From Megaleporinus macrocephalus (Eukaryota; Chordata; Actinopteri; Characiformes; Anostomidae), in contig CM038702.1 of assembly GCA_021613375.1 (NCBI GenBank), positions 29,467,349 to 29,531,348 on the forward strand: a stretch of DNA of 64,000 nt. Direction: 5' to 3'. The position numbers and the translations under genes are program-made. Of the stretch, positions 49,337-62,159 are shown one piece after another. The notes beneath the pieces were generated by a model. That model had not been told where the DNA came from and did no database searches. It saw only the letters and a list, made by a program, of their open reading frames with translations. Position 1 is the stretch's first letter, and every line of letters starts with the position of its first letter.

Positions 49337-49445
49337 GTCTGGGTGTGAATAGGCCCTGAAGGGACCACTGACGGAAGCAAAAAAAAGGATGATGCAGTCT
49401 GTACATGTATGTTTTGTAAGAAAAAGTTAATAAATCTGTAAACTA
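49337..49445 (+). promoter_or_regulatory. ost4 terminal 3' UTR exon with polyadenylation signal
   Basis: It follows a cccctctag acceptor and contains AATAAA at 49429-49434. Transcript ends are inferred. Confidence 0.6.
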
Positions 49446-52200
49446 TGATCTTGTGGTGTTAATACAAACTGACACAATTATTTAGAAAACAGTGGATGGT
49501 TATAATTCTGTTTTAATCCTATGGAATTTAGACAGGTATATTTTATGGCTATAATCCAAAAACTCATGATCACCTAAGAAAACTGATTTAGTCATTTGAT
49601 ACATGCACAGTAACACAGATAATTCCAAAAACAAAAAAGCTTTATCAACCCTTGCAAAACTGAGCATAAAGATTCTTGATTCTCGATCTTAAGCTATAAG
49701 ATACAACACAGTTAAGTCAGTGCATAGAGCTTTTTGGTTGTTTACCACTTTGTTTACACCTCAAGAAACTGAGATTCTTCAGTTTCATCCTAACATAACA
49801 GTGCACTCCCTAAAACAGTAGTCCTCCCACTACGGACATGATTTCTTGTTACTTAAATGCAAAAATCAGTGATGTCCGAAGTTCCCGCACTGGCTAGGAG
49901 ATATTTGCAGTTTGGTCTGACCTTTGTTGTTGGGTGTTTCTTGGTTGTATGGAACCTAAATGTTACAGATGAGGTAATAAAGAGGTACGTGACAAACCAC
50001 CTAGTCAAGCAACTTAGCTATGTATTGCAATACATACTTCAAATGTGGACATTTCTATAATGGAGCACTCCCTGAAGTTGGAATTCCAGTTTGGAAACTC
50101 CACACTGCGCCCATAAAGCACAGATAAATGCTAGATTTTCTTTATAAAGGTTTGTTGTTTCTCTGTGGAAGATGCTTTTTAATTGTGTTACACACCACAA
50201 TATGGTATACACCATAAGTTCAGGTTGAATTAATTGGTTATATAATCACATCCTTAGGTACAGTAACATGTTGTAGTTTCTTTAGATTATTTTCCCAATT
50301 TACACAAGCAGTGATGAAACAAAATTGTAAAGTTGACAATCAACAATCACAAAATTAAACCTAAACTTACTTTCTGTGTAGGGATATGTTGCTCTGATGT
50401 ATATTTTCTATATTTTTCTCTTTTGATGTCACTGGTCAATCCTAAACTTTGTGTTTATTATTATTAGTAGTAGTAGTAAATAAAAATTCAAAAATAAATT
50501 GCCTCTTACAGTTACACTTTTAGCTGTTAACCAACAGAAGTTTCAGAAGACCTTCAATGAAATTACTGGACACCATTAGATACATGTTATCCATGTTACA
50601 GTAAGAAGATAAAGGCTATTAACTGACATGACCAGACATACAGTTCTACACCAAATCTTTAACTGGTTTCAATTATGTGAAGGTTCTTTAATCTATGCAA
50701 AGCTTCTTCACTCACTTACGCACACACACACTTGTCTTGCTATATTTGTGTTGACATCCATAGGTTTCTATTGAGTTTCGTATTCCTGGGGCTAAATGAT
50801 ACTACACCTAAATCTAACCCTAATCTTAATCTTAGTATCCAAATGGCTATTTTTCTTCTCTATAAGATTTTCTAGAAACATTTTGTGAATTGTGGTGAAA
50901 ACAACACAATAATCTTTTAGCTGCAGAAACTTTAAAAGCATGTTGCCATGTTACGTCTGATGAACTGTTTTAGGTAAGGTGAAAATTACCTGAATATTTT
51001 ATGTCATGTCCCACCAAGTGTGGCAAAGGACAAAATATTCATAATTTTTTGCAGTCACAAACTTAAAAATAAAAGTAATGAAATTTAAACTTACCTAAGA
51101 ACATTGTTTAAAAGCTGTTTGTCAGACAAATCCAGTAATACTAAATCTACTCGACGCTATAGTGACTCACTGTCACTTCAAGGTGCAAAGTGGTATTACA
51201 AAAGTGGTATTACAAAACAGATTCTCTCTGACCTTTTTTACCATTTTTTTACACACGATAGGGCAGTAAAACTCCAATTGCCTGACTACATGAAAAATGT
51301 GCCCACCCAATTCTAAAAGTTCCTGCTATGTCCCTGGACATGAGGAAAACACTTTTTGTAACTTAATCCTATCAATCATGAAAAACCCATATTTCTGCTA
51401 GCAAAATTAAACATTATTGTCATTGGACCATATTATGGACCATTCTAACATGAATTCACACCAGTCCCACCATAAGCAATACCAAAAAAAACAACTAGTA
51501 GGTAAAATAATCATTAATAGGATTCTTTTACTTGGGGAGATGACTGTCCTAATACATTTGATTATGTTTTACACTTTTTTATTCCTTTTTTATATTGAAT
51601 GTTATCGTTTGATTGATCATGCATTTAAACAAACAAAATACTATTCTATGTTTTCATCTAACTACTAAAACAGAGTTTTAGTTAATAGGCAGATTCTTTA
51701 TTTTAGCCACACCCCTGCAGTGTAGAGCAGCTAGTGAGACTCCAGTTTCTCATGGCCACATGCTAGTACTTAGATCACATTGTTTTAAGTAAATGTGTTG
51801 CTAGCGCAGTAGTCAGAACAAAGTGAAAATGTATGGTTTTTTTGTGAGCTAAATGCTATAAATCCTTACAACAATGTTCCAACATCTAGTGCAAAATCTA
51901 GTCTTCCCAGCGGAGTAGAGACAGTTATTGCAGTAGAAGTTATTGTAGTTTTAAAAAATATAAATAAATAAATAAATACAAACATTGCATGAGCAGGTGT
52001 CTACAAACGCTTGGCCATAGGGGTTACTTTGTAAACTTTGGGAATTGTCACTACTGATTTACTGTGTTTTTATGAAAAAATGCTGCTTTTGTGTGTGTGC
52101 AACTTTTAAAAGCTGTATTTTCCATGTTTGGAAATCTAGATGTTGTATTTGACTGCCCATAGACTTCAGTTCACAATTCAACACCATTATTCCTCAGCAG
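49446..52200. other. Intergenic, no feature seen
   Basis: AT-rich DNA with small random ORFs; an (AAAT)n stretch is at about 51958-51978. No exon chain or bounded repeat was recognised. Confidence 0.4.
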
Positions 52201-52204
52201 CTAA

Positions 52205-52860
52205 TTGGGAAGCTAATGCAGGGCCTAAATACCTCCTTCTGCAACTGGATCCTGTATTTCCTGACTAAAATACCTCAATCATTCAGGATCCACAGCAACA
52301 TCTCCAGCACTGTCACAGTGAACACAGGGGCACCCCCTGTTTGTGTTTGTATATACTCAGCTGACCCACAACTGTGTGGCGATACACAGCTCTAACCACA
52401 TCATCTAATTCGCTTATGACACGACCGTTAAGGGTTTGATTAGGGGTGACTATGATGATACATCTGAGAAAAGCACATGCCTCAGATGCACAGCTTCTTT
52501 TCCCAAGCTTTTAGACTCCTGAACCAGAATTCAACCAGGACTGTCATTACACACACACTAAATGATTTACACAACATACGACACTCCTGGTCATCACCAT
52601 AGTATTTAGACACCATCGTATTTTTACATTATGAAACAGGCTCTTTTGGTAACTCTTTTGCACTAAATTGGCACAAAATTATATTTTTGCTATTACGCAT
52701 TTTGCACATTCTGCCCTGGAACTGAACGTCAGCTGCTCTGTGTTCTATTGTCCTGTACTGTTTCCTGCATGCCAGTCTTGTCTAGCACTTCTGTTTGAAC
52801 CATTTGTACTGGAGAAACATTGTTTCGTTTCACTGTGTACCGTGGAGAACAACAAACTAT
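52205..52860 (+). mobile_element. L2-like LINE 3' end, copy 1 (degraded)
   Basis: Degraded reverse-transcriptase pieces (a CNWI-like stretch, [12 protein letters not shown], then a DDTTV-like 'tatgacacgaccgt') are followed by a 3' UTR. That UTR has 'ttgcacattctgccctgg', 'tcctgtactg..' and 'cattgtttcgtttcactgtgtac', the tail pattern of fish L2-type elements. Confidence 0.6.
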
Positions 52861-53199
52861 ATATTCGAGTCACGGGGGATTTACCCATGTTCATTGCGGA
52901 GTGGTCTACAGTACCATCGCTAAGGAATCACTCTGTGAGCTGCCTGGAGCTATCACTGAACATGCACCCAAACAGACTGTTTATTGTCCCCATAGAGCTT
53001 AATCATGCAAATCTCAGATCAGTGCTACTTAAATTCCATCAGTCACCAGACTTTGCAACAAGAAAAGCGAACAAGTGTCAGGCAGAGAACCTAAGCACTC
53101 ACAAACTCAGAGAATTCTTGGATATATTCAGAACACTAATGACACACGCCTCATATGACTGGGCACGGGAAAACATCACCCTCATGTGACAGAGATGCC

Positions 53200-54310
53200 T
53201 CTCTCCTAGATGCGTTAAATGACTTCTGTGCAAAGTTTGAGGCACGGAACAAAGAACACCTCTATGCCCAATGATCAGGTCTGACCACAACTGTCATGTG
53301 GAAGATGCAAAGTCAACCCATGGAAAACTGCTTGACCAGACAAAATTCTAGTGGATGTTCACATGAACATCTTCAAAGCAGTGCTGATGTACAAAACCAC
53401 CACTGTTGTTCCAGTGCTGAAGAAGTCCTCAGTGTCTTGCCTCAATGACTACCATCCCATCACATTCGCACCCATCATCATGAAAAGCTTTGAGAGGTTT
53501 GTAATGAGGCATATCAAGACCCAGCTGCTTCCTTTACTGGACCCTCTGCAGTTTGCATGTTGCAACCGCTCTACAGGTGATGGCATAGCTACCACTTTTC
53601 ACCTGACCCTTACTTACCCTGAAAAAAGGACACTTATGCTAGGATGCTGTTTAGCATTTGTTGTTTAGACTTTAAGACTTCAGCATTCAATACCATCATC
53701 CTTCAAGATCTGATTGGAAGGCTGAGTCTACTGGGTCTGAACACCTTCCTCTGCAATTGCATCCTGAACTTCCTCCGAATCAGGAGCAGCATCTCTAACA
53801 CCATCATACTAAGTACTGAAGCCCCCCCAGAGCAATGTAATGTATTACTGCCTAGTTTGAAAATTTCACCACCTTTGACCGCAAGACCCTTGACAGCTGA
53901 AAAGATCATTGGGGTCTCATTTCCCCCCATCACGGATGTTTAGAAAACATGCAGCATCTGAAAAGCATTGTAGATGACCCTACACACTCATCACACTGAC
54001 TGTTTTCTTTCTGCCAGCTGTAAGAAGGTGCAAATGCATTAAGACCCGCACAGCCACCCCCCCCCCCACACTTCGCTTCTGCAACTCAAAACTTTTTTTG
54101 TACATTTGCTTAACAGTATTGCCTGCGAGAAAACTGTTATATACACCTGCTTTGTATTTGTTATTCCATTTTATATTTATTATATGTCTTGTATTTCTTA
54201 AACTCTTACACAGTCTGCACTATACCGTATTGTATTGTATTACTTTAGTTTTTTGGGTTGTTGGTTGAAAGTTTTTCGTTTCACTGTGCAATAATGCCTC
54301 GAGAACGAGT
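53200..54310 (+). mobile_element. L2-like LINE reverse-transcriptase fragment, copy 2 (degraded)
   Basis: Two plus-strand frames (53351-53668 and 53644-53943) give reverse-transcriptase motifs [45 protein letters not shown], then [16 protein letters not shown] and an [12 protein letters not shown] remnant. The FADD catalytic motif region is missing or disrupted, and frameshifts separate the pieces. The tail at about 54270 repeats the 'cgtttcactgtg' end of the copy just upstream. It is inactive. Confidence 0.8.
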
Positions 54311-54463
54311 ATAAATTTATTCTCCAGCTAGTGTGTGTGTGCACTTTACCTGGGTGTTTGTGGCTTCTGTGGAATGTGTTTCCGTCATGTCTCCAGAGCA
54401 GCAGTAGTTCTGAGCACTGTTCCTCAGCAGAGCTCGGGTGATTAAACACAAAGCAGGACACAG

Positions 54464-54499
<36 letters not shown>
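54464..54499. repeat. (TG)n microsatellite
   Basis: About 18 uninterrupted TG units. Confidence 0.95.
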
Positions 54500-54501
<2 letters not shown>

Positions 54502-57500
54502 GAATCTCTGCATTTCACATAAATACAAAAAGATACTGAATTATTGCTGACATCCAGTGAGGTCCAGTTTTTCTGTAAAGTATCCAAAAGCTGAGACCAT
54601 TTATGCTGTTTTATTCTTAAATGCTAATAAAACCATTGATAAACAACTTGCAGGTGATCCCTACATTAAATATGACATATATGCATTGACGCGTTAAGCC
54701 AGCCAATCACCATTAAGCTGGAACGGTTTGAGCCAATTGGAGTCATGTAGAATGTCCTTAAATTTTTAAGTGGCACAATCAGATAAACAATATTAATATA
54801 ATTTAGCACATCAATTGGAGTTCTATAAGATACAGAAATTACTAACATTTATAATTATTTGCTTTTTTACTTTACTGTTGAATCCCTTAGTGTTCTTTGT
54901 TAATTTAAACAAATAAAACAAATAAAAAAAAAATCATTGTGTTTGTCATGTTTTCTATTGTGTCTTCATCTAGGGTGAAGAGTCTGAACAGTATGTAAAG
55001 ACACAAAATAGTAACTGATTACAAATAGAGATCAATTCATAATATACATTTATAATAAAATAATCTACTAAATAGTGTAGTAGCTGGCTCATTTTGTACT
55101 GGATTACTACAGATCCAAATCTTTTTCAGAACTGCTCCATGATGGAGATATGCTTTAAACGATGATGGCTTGGAAAGTTTTACAGAAAATGACAAAGGTT
55201 GGGAGAGGCCTGTCTGAGATGTCTGGCATCAGTAATTTAAAAAAGGGATTAAGTCAGACATAGATAAAGGCAAAAACTCACCACACATAAGACAGTCAGA
55301 CCAGAGCCCTCTGTTATAGGCTGAAAGCGAAGAAATAAAATCAAATGCTTTTCCACTCAACCAGAGGTCATGTTTATTTGACAAGGATCAGACAAAAAAT
55401 TATCAGACAAGTGAAAAGTTTAGACTCTAACAGCCCCACAGGGAACACAATGCATGATACGGTGTAATAAATTATGTAAATATAATGGTATACATGTGCT
55501 ACCCACTGTCTTCTACCTAGGCTGAAGGTGAAGCACATTTAGAGACAGAGGATAGACATGGTAGGTTAGGCAAGAGATACTTCTGAGACAAACATCAGCA
55601 ACTATATTTAACCATTTAACTCACTATCCTACAGTCCACAATGGAATTTCAGTTTAACTTTATGAACAAAAATACAGGGTAAAGTCATAATGTGGTGACA
55701 CCACTATACAGTTTACCATTATGGATGACAAAGTCTAGTCAAACACTGCTCATTAAAGAACCACACACGGAGTGTGAACACTGAAAAGCTAGTTGGCAGG
55801 AGTGCTTGAGACACTGGCAATACAGGCCTGTGATCAGGGGATGCACAATAAGTCGGATTTGTGGGACAGAAAGCTGCTTAAGGTACTGCTGAGTTAAGGT
55901 AAAAAAAAAATTCTCTGCAAGTAAATAAGTCCTGAATGCAGTGCATAAAACAAACATGTTGCTAGTATTTGAATACATTTAGCTTATAGATAATTTTATC
56001 CTAATCAAATCAACCACCTGAGGCGCATGTTTTCAAAAAATAAAAGTCAGGTGCCCTGCAAAACAACAACTATAATAATATTAATAAAGCATTTAAACTG
56101 CTCTCTGGATTTTCTAGTTTTGACAAAGCAAACACAGCACACCCTCTTAGTTGTAATGAACAAATCAATAGCCTTTCCTCTGATGTACTTTATTTTGAAA
56201 TCTCACCATAACATTGCTGGTTAGGGTGAACAAGAGGTGCATTGTAGGGCCAGTTAATGCGCATCTTTGTTCTCTACTCTTTTTGGTACTGCTACAGTTC
56301 AATAACATATTTACAAACAGCCAATCTATTCCGGACTGGTTGCAAAGTCTCACACAAAAGAGGCTATGCACCAAAAATGCCCAGTACACCAGTAGGCTAG
56401 TGTGACTTTATCAGTCCATCAGTTTTTACTCAGATGCAGAAATCCCTCTAGTTAAGCTTTGACTACATTAAACAGTCATTGGTATTTGGAGGACCACCTC
56501 TATTTTTTTAAATGTCTTTGTAGTTAAATGGTTAGAATGTTCAGAATGTTTTGATGTGAAGTGCACTGCACTGAAGTAATTTACTGAGTCAGAATTTCTC
56601 CCTTTGGTGGTGATGGGAATCAGCTTCCTCACAGAAGAGTTTTACATAAATGTTTATGATGTCATAAAATGTTATTTTATTATAGCTGAGACCAATTGAA
56701 AAATACTGAACATCAGTGGTACATGCAAGGCAGATAATGTATACCATAAGTTTTTACCATCATTAACATTTTACATTACACAAACCACTCTGAATGATTT
56801 TCACACTTCAACCACTGAATTACGTTTTGTGGAATTCCCCTTGAAATGTGGTTAGAAAAGGTGGGAAAACTTCACATACAGTTGGTAAAAATCTTATTCA
56901 ATCTAATAAGAAACTGTAGTGAACTTTGTTTCACATGTGGTTGCACCATGTGGTGCACAACGGTGCTAAATTGGGTTAATCAAGTGTGCTGAACCCGACT
57001 TCATGAGTAGAGCTAGAAACAGTGCTGATCGGTGTCACTAATGTGAAACACCATTTTATGAAAAACAAAAGCTACTATTATATGTGCTGTACATGATTCA
57101 TGGCTGAATGTAACTCTAAGCTTCAGAAAATTCTATCTATATCTGATTTTGTTTTGTGATGCTAAACAGACAAAAGTACTTGATCAGGGTACAGACAATC
57201 ATTACATAATGCATGTAGAGTCACAATTTAACGCAACATGTTATGTTTCTGAGATGGGCTGTATTGTTGTAATACACAAACTAGACAACAATTAATTTGC
57301 CATGATGTTAACACTGATTATATGAAAAATCTATCCTAACAGTGTGACCTTTCACACAAATACAAAAATCATTATTACACAAAAGTGACAACACAAATAT
57401 AATCAACATTTTTAAAACAAAAGGACCTATACGTTTTTATAATGTATAATTTCTTAGGTTGAGGAAGATGTGATATTTGCTTATTAAAATGTCCTGCAGC

Positions 57501-58210
57501 TGAAAGATAAAAAGTGAACTATTTGTAATCTCTGTAGCCATTACTCCTGCACGTGCTCTGAGCTCATAGCCATGTGTTAATGTGCAAATCTGAGTACATT
57601 TTTTCTGCATATTATTAAAAGAGAACATACAAAAAAAAAAAAAAATCAACAAACAAAAATGACTGTCAGAAAATGACTTCCAAGAAGCAGGCAACTTTTT
57701 AGTTAGATGGCACAAAAATCCATTAAAAAAAGACAAAGCATCATGGCACTGTAGCTTTACAGTCTTTCAAACTGACAGTAGTTCACAGTACTTTATTAGT
57801 GTCTTTACACTTTACTAGTGCTGTGTAGTATGAGCATCAATCTAAGTAATAATTACAGAGGATCCCTCTTAAACGCATCTACAGTTGTTACTGACATGTT
57901 TTTGTTCCCATGATTAGCATTACTTTTAGTTACTGGTGATGAGTGTATACTTCATTTCATATCAGTATAATTAATATTAATGCAATGCTGCTACATAATC
58001 AAACCATGGCCTGCTACTCACATTACGCAATAACCTGGCTGAAAATAAAGAGGTGTTTATTCAGCATCACCATTGAGGTCTCTTCCCCATTACTCAAACA
58101 AATTTGAACTAAATAATAAACTAATAATATTACTACAAAAAATGCACAGGACCTTGCATTTAAAAGTAAGCACCACATTAGGACACCCACCCCTTATTCT
58201 CCTTCGGTTT
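54500..58210. other. Intergenic and likely agbl5 3' UTR
   Basis: No coding pattern on either strand. The part nearest 58380 should be agbl5 3' UTR on the minus strand; its end is not determined. Confidence 0.4.
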
Positions 58211-58217
58211 GTCACAC

Positions 58218-58352
58218 ACACGCACGACCACACGCACGACCACACACACGACCACACACACGACCACACGCACGACCACACGCACGACCACACGCACGAC
58301 CACACGCACGACCACACGCACGACCACACGCACGACCACACACGCACGACCA
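58218..58352 (-). repeat. 12-bp minisatellite in the agbl5 3' UTR
   Basis: About eleven copies of a 12-base unit CACGACCACACG, with CA/CG variants, beginning 29 bases beyond the agbl5 stop codon. On the transcript strand the unit is CGTGTGGTCGTG. Because 12 is a multiple of three, every frame stays open, which creates long spurious ORFs on both strands (Thr-His-Asp-His, Arg-Thr-Thr-Thr, Cys-Gly-Arg-Ala repeats). Confidence 0.95.
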
Positions 58353-58380
58353 CGCAATCACATACAAAGTGAACATTCTG

Positions 58381-61300
58381 TCACTCCTGCTGGGGTTGCA
58401 TGGCTTGCGGTGGACCTTTCTGCGCGGCGGTGTCTCTGAGATAGGCATGCAATGGTTGGCGCGTGGGTGGCCGCAGTGGGCTGAGTTTGGTGAGTAGGCT
58501 GGTGTGGGGCAAGGCCTGTAGGGAAGGGAGCAACTGAGCCAGGGTGGGCGGCTGCAGTGCATACAGACCTGCAGTGCTGATGGAGCAGGGGCCTGATGCC
58601 TCGCCACCTGCAACGCACACTGATGAGCTTGATGAGGGAGACGAGGAGGAAGAGGAGGATGAAGAGAAGGAAGGGGAGAGGGGGGCATAGGTCGGGGTGG
58701 CTTGACTGTTGCTGGAAGACCGCAGAGAAAGGCGGTGGTTGAGGTGATGGGGCCGTCTCTTGTCCTGAGCTTTACACTCTGCAGGAGGACACAGATAAGA
58801 ATGCAGCTGGGTGACCCATGAGAGAGGCGCAGACAAACACTCTCGAAGATGCTTTTATCATGCGCTTGCCAGACATCTCAGAAGTGCACAAGAACCTATG
58901 CTGTGTGTTGTTTTGTAGCTGCCAACATGCCAAAAGAGGGAACTTTAACCTGGTTTTGTCAATGGGTGTTTTTGTAAATAAAAACAAAACAAACAAACCC
59001 CACAACAACAAATATGTATACATATAGGGCACCAATAGTTTGCTTGAAAGTTTGGGCACCAGGGCAAATGAAATATTTAGATATTTTTTACTGCTATGTT
59101 ACATTTCCCAAAATGGAGGTCACACAAGCTCCTTTGTGCGCCATGCCTATCAAGTACAATTACAAAAAAAAAAAAAACACTGTTAGGAGCTAACAAAGCA
59201 CAAAGCTAAAGAGACATTTTATTTATTTAACTAAAATTCCAGATACCTGTATTTAGCTGCTTGTCTGGTTAGCTGACCCCCAAAGAACTACTGTGTTGTG
59301 TAAAAGACTTTGTAGTAACAAGCATCCATGGTAAAGTAATGATTAGATGAGAAAATCAGCTATGTTGCTGCTGTACAATGTATTTGCAGCACCAAAGTAG
59401 ACATTTTAAACAAGCGTGCAGCTGTAAAGTGCTCTTACCTCTGACTGGTCCCAGAGCCTTATGTGTAGGCCTGTGTGCACTGGGGGCGGAATTATTCCAG
59501 CCAAACGTGAAGCTGGGGGAATTCTTCAGCTGTGGTGATGTCTGCCGGCTCCCGGTAACAGTGCCATTACCAGTGCTGTAGCTGCGGCTCCGACCCAGAG
59601 AATTCTCAGAAACAGAGCTGCTCAGGCCTCTGAAGTTTACAGAGAGAGCTCAGTAAGTCACATAAAAAGATTTGGAATCCTGTGCAGAGTTGTATTTTAG
59701 ATTAGATTACATTACATCAAGGTTGTCCACCATGACAGAAATTTGCCTTATCACATACCTCTGAAACCTACTTTCTGAAAAGACACCTTTACAGAACAAA
59801 CAATGTACATATACATTTAATGTACTTATTATTTCTATAAGACCATTTATCGCAAAATATTTACACTCAGAATGAAGGTGTAAATAAAAACTTTCTCTGG
59901 ACTGGAGGTGGTTTAATGGGGTAAACAAAGCTCTTACAAGGACTTAGGGGGGTTGGAGGACTTGTTGGAGTTCTTGTGGACATTGGTGCTAAAGCCCTTG
60001 CTGTTGCGCACATGTTTAAGCATGCAAGCACGCAGGTTCACCAAGTTGTTGTGCTCAGAGAGGACCAGGCGTGGCCAAGGATTACACTCAGCCATGTCCA
60101 GTGCTGCTATAGCAACTGCACGACCCACCTGACACAGACAAACATTCAAGAAGAAAAACCTAAGGAATAATCTTTTATATGTACATCTTACATACACAAG
60201 ATTTATACATTGTATGTTTTACACATTTCAGTACTATATATCTATTTATTTGCAGATTTATTTATTAGTATAAAACATACAATATTTATCTAAACTTTGT
60301 TCTCTGTAGAGGAAGCATAGAAAAATCACCAACACATGTAATTTGATCCAGGGCACCCAAATGCATATTTTGACTATTTCTGACAAGAATATCACTCTTT
60401 TAGGGCAAATGTGAGTGTATCACAGTAATAAACCCTCAAGTTTGATCGATGCAGGTTTCAATGATGCAAAGATGCTCTTGTTCACATTCCAAATGACAAG
60501 GAAGAAAACAAATACTGCATGGCCATTATCTTCAGGCCCTCTGGTGGCACTAGACTAAAACAGACATTATTCTGAAGTGGAAATTACTGCATGGGCTAAC
60601 AATTTAAAAGAAAAAACCCACTTTTTGTGGACAACACATATAAAAAACAGTAAAACAGTAAATATTACATTTGTAATTATTCTCTTCATCACTGCATTTT
60701 GATTGTGACAACATTCACAAACTTCTTAAGCTTGATTATTTCACTGAAAATGTCAATATAATTAAGTGTACACTGCAGTGTGTTGTTCTTTTGTTTCTTG
60801 GTGCCTGCAAGAAAGATTCCAAATATCACTACTATTATTATAAAAACACAAGTTACCTGTTCGTATACCTCAGGTGTGTATTTGGGAGGAAAGGCTGCAG
60901 GAGGAGGCGGAGTAGCTCTGCCATTGTCATGACAGGCAGGTGGGATGGTATTGACTGAACGGCCGGTGTTATAATTACACTCCAAAGTGTAACTGCGCAG
61001 AAAAGCAGATTTAACATTATGTTAGTCATACAATTTTCCCTGCACTGGTATTCAAAGGTGAAATTGATGAAATACAGTTTAGTTTACACGGTCATATATT
61101 TATGTTACAACAAACACAGTGCAAATAGGTTGCATCTACCAGTTGGGTCAAATAAACCAAAGCAAAAAAAATATATTCTAAATTGTTGTTAGTATTACAT
61201 TAGTACATTTGGTTTATAGAATCTCACATAAATACAGTACAAAATAAATAAAAATTGAAAATACTTCCATTGTTTCTACACATCAGCACAGAATTTAAAA

Positions 61301-61678
61301 AGAAATATTTTACAGTTTTGTTATGTGATGGCAAACAGATAAATGTAATCGACCAAATAGCACTGGGTTCGGCTGTGTAACCACACCATACAGGCCACTG
61401 CACAAACAGCTTAATTAGAAGGTGCATCTGGATACTTATGGAGACATTGTATGTGACTTTCCCCATTATCACCATAAATATAAACACAGATTGTCAAATA
61501 TGACTTACCTGTGAACTAAGCCAATGGCTTTGTGAATGGCCACGCGGCCGCTGCCCTCTTTAGACTGACCATCACGTTTGTCCCGTGCATACATGTTCTT
61601 CTCTGAGAAATTACAGCCGAGGAAGTCAAAATGGGCACAGTTTAAAGAGATTAGCTTGGGATACATCATGTTTTCCAC
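58381..61678 (-). CDS. agbl5: Cytosolic carboxypeptidase 5 (AGBL5), C-terminal five exons
   Basis: Exons on the minus strand: 61509-61678, 60857-60992, 59938-60128, 59439-59629 and 58381-58778. Phases join to 361 codons and a TGA. The first two encode the end of the M14 catalytic domain: [39 protein letters not shown], and [16 protein letters not shown], whose Glu is the catalytic acid in this family. The third has [20 protein letters not shown] and [13 protein letters not shown]. The last two encode a Ser/Pro-rich, poly-Ser tail. CCP5 removes branch-point glutamates from polyglutamylated tubulin and acts on microtubules and cilia. Zinc ligands (HxxE and the second His) must lie in exons beyond the window; the intron from 61679 runs past 64000. 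ost4 lies next to it, tail to tail, as in other vertebrates. Confidence 0.95.
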
Positions 61679-62159
61679 CTATAATGAAGGGGGAGCAAAC
61701 ACAGGAAAGAACAGAGTAGGCCAAGTTAAGGGAGAAGTGGAAAAAGTTTGAATTAATTTGTTGCATCACAGAGAGAAAAACAGCAGACAGGAGAATATAA
61801 AATAGACTCTAATTATTTTAGAGATTCATGTCATTACACACAGATCACAATTGCTTAAAGAATTGAGTCTGACGACCAAGGCTGCTACAAGTCGTGTTTT
61901 TTTTTATTTATTTATCTGACCAAAGAATAGGTTTCCATTTGCCATTTTGGTAAACCACTACCCGAGACTCTGCCTCTGTTTTTTTTTTTTATACCCAGTC
62001 ATGTAATTTGCTCCTCCAGTTTTTTTATTAGTACCATTTCGTTAGGGGTGGACCAGTAAGGCAAGGCAAGAAAGGGGAACTCTGAAATATTTGGGGCTGG
62101 AGTTCTAGGGGGCTTTGGCTGCTGGGACTTGAAGCCAGGCCCCCCTTGCCAAGCAAAGA

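Noticed and set aside
52668..53189. 173-codon plus-strand ORF
   Set aside because: It begins in a LINE-like 3' tail, has no recognisable domain and lies between two degraded LINE copies, so it is most likely repeat-derived.
58073..58688. Long ORFs on both strands with Thr-His-Asp-His or Cys-Gly-Arg-Ala repeats
   Set aside because: They are by-products of the 12-bp minisatellite, which leaves all six frames open. The real gene here is the agbl5 tail on the minus strand, in another frame.
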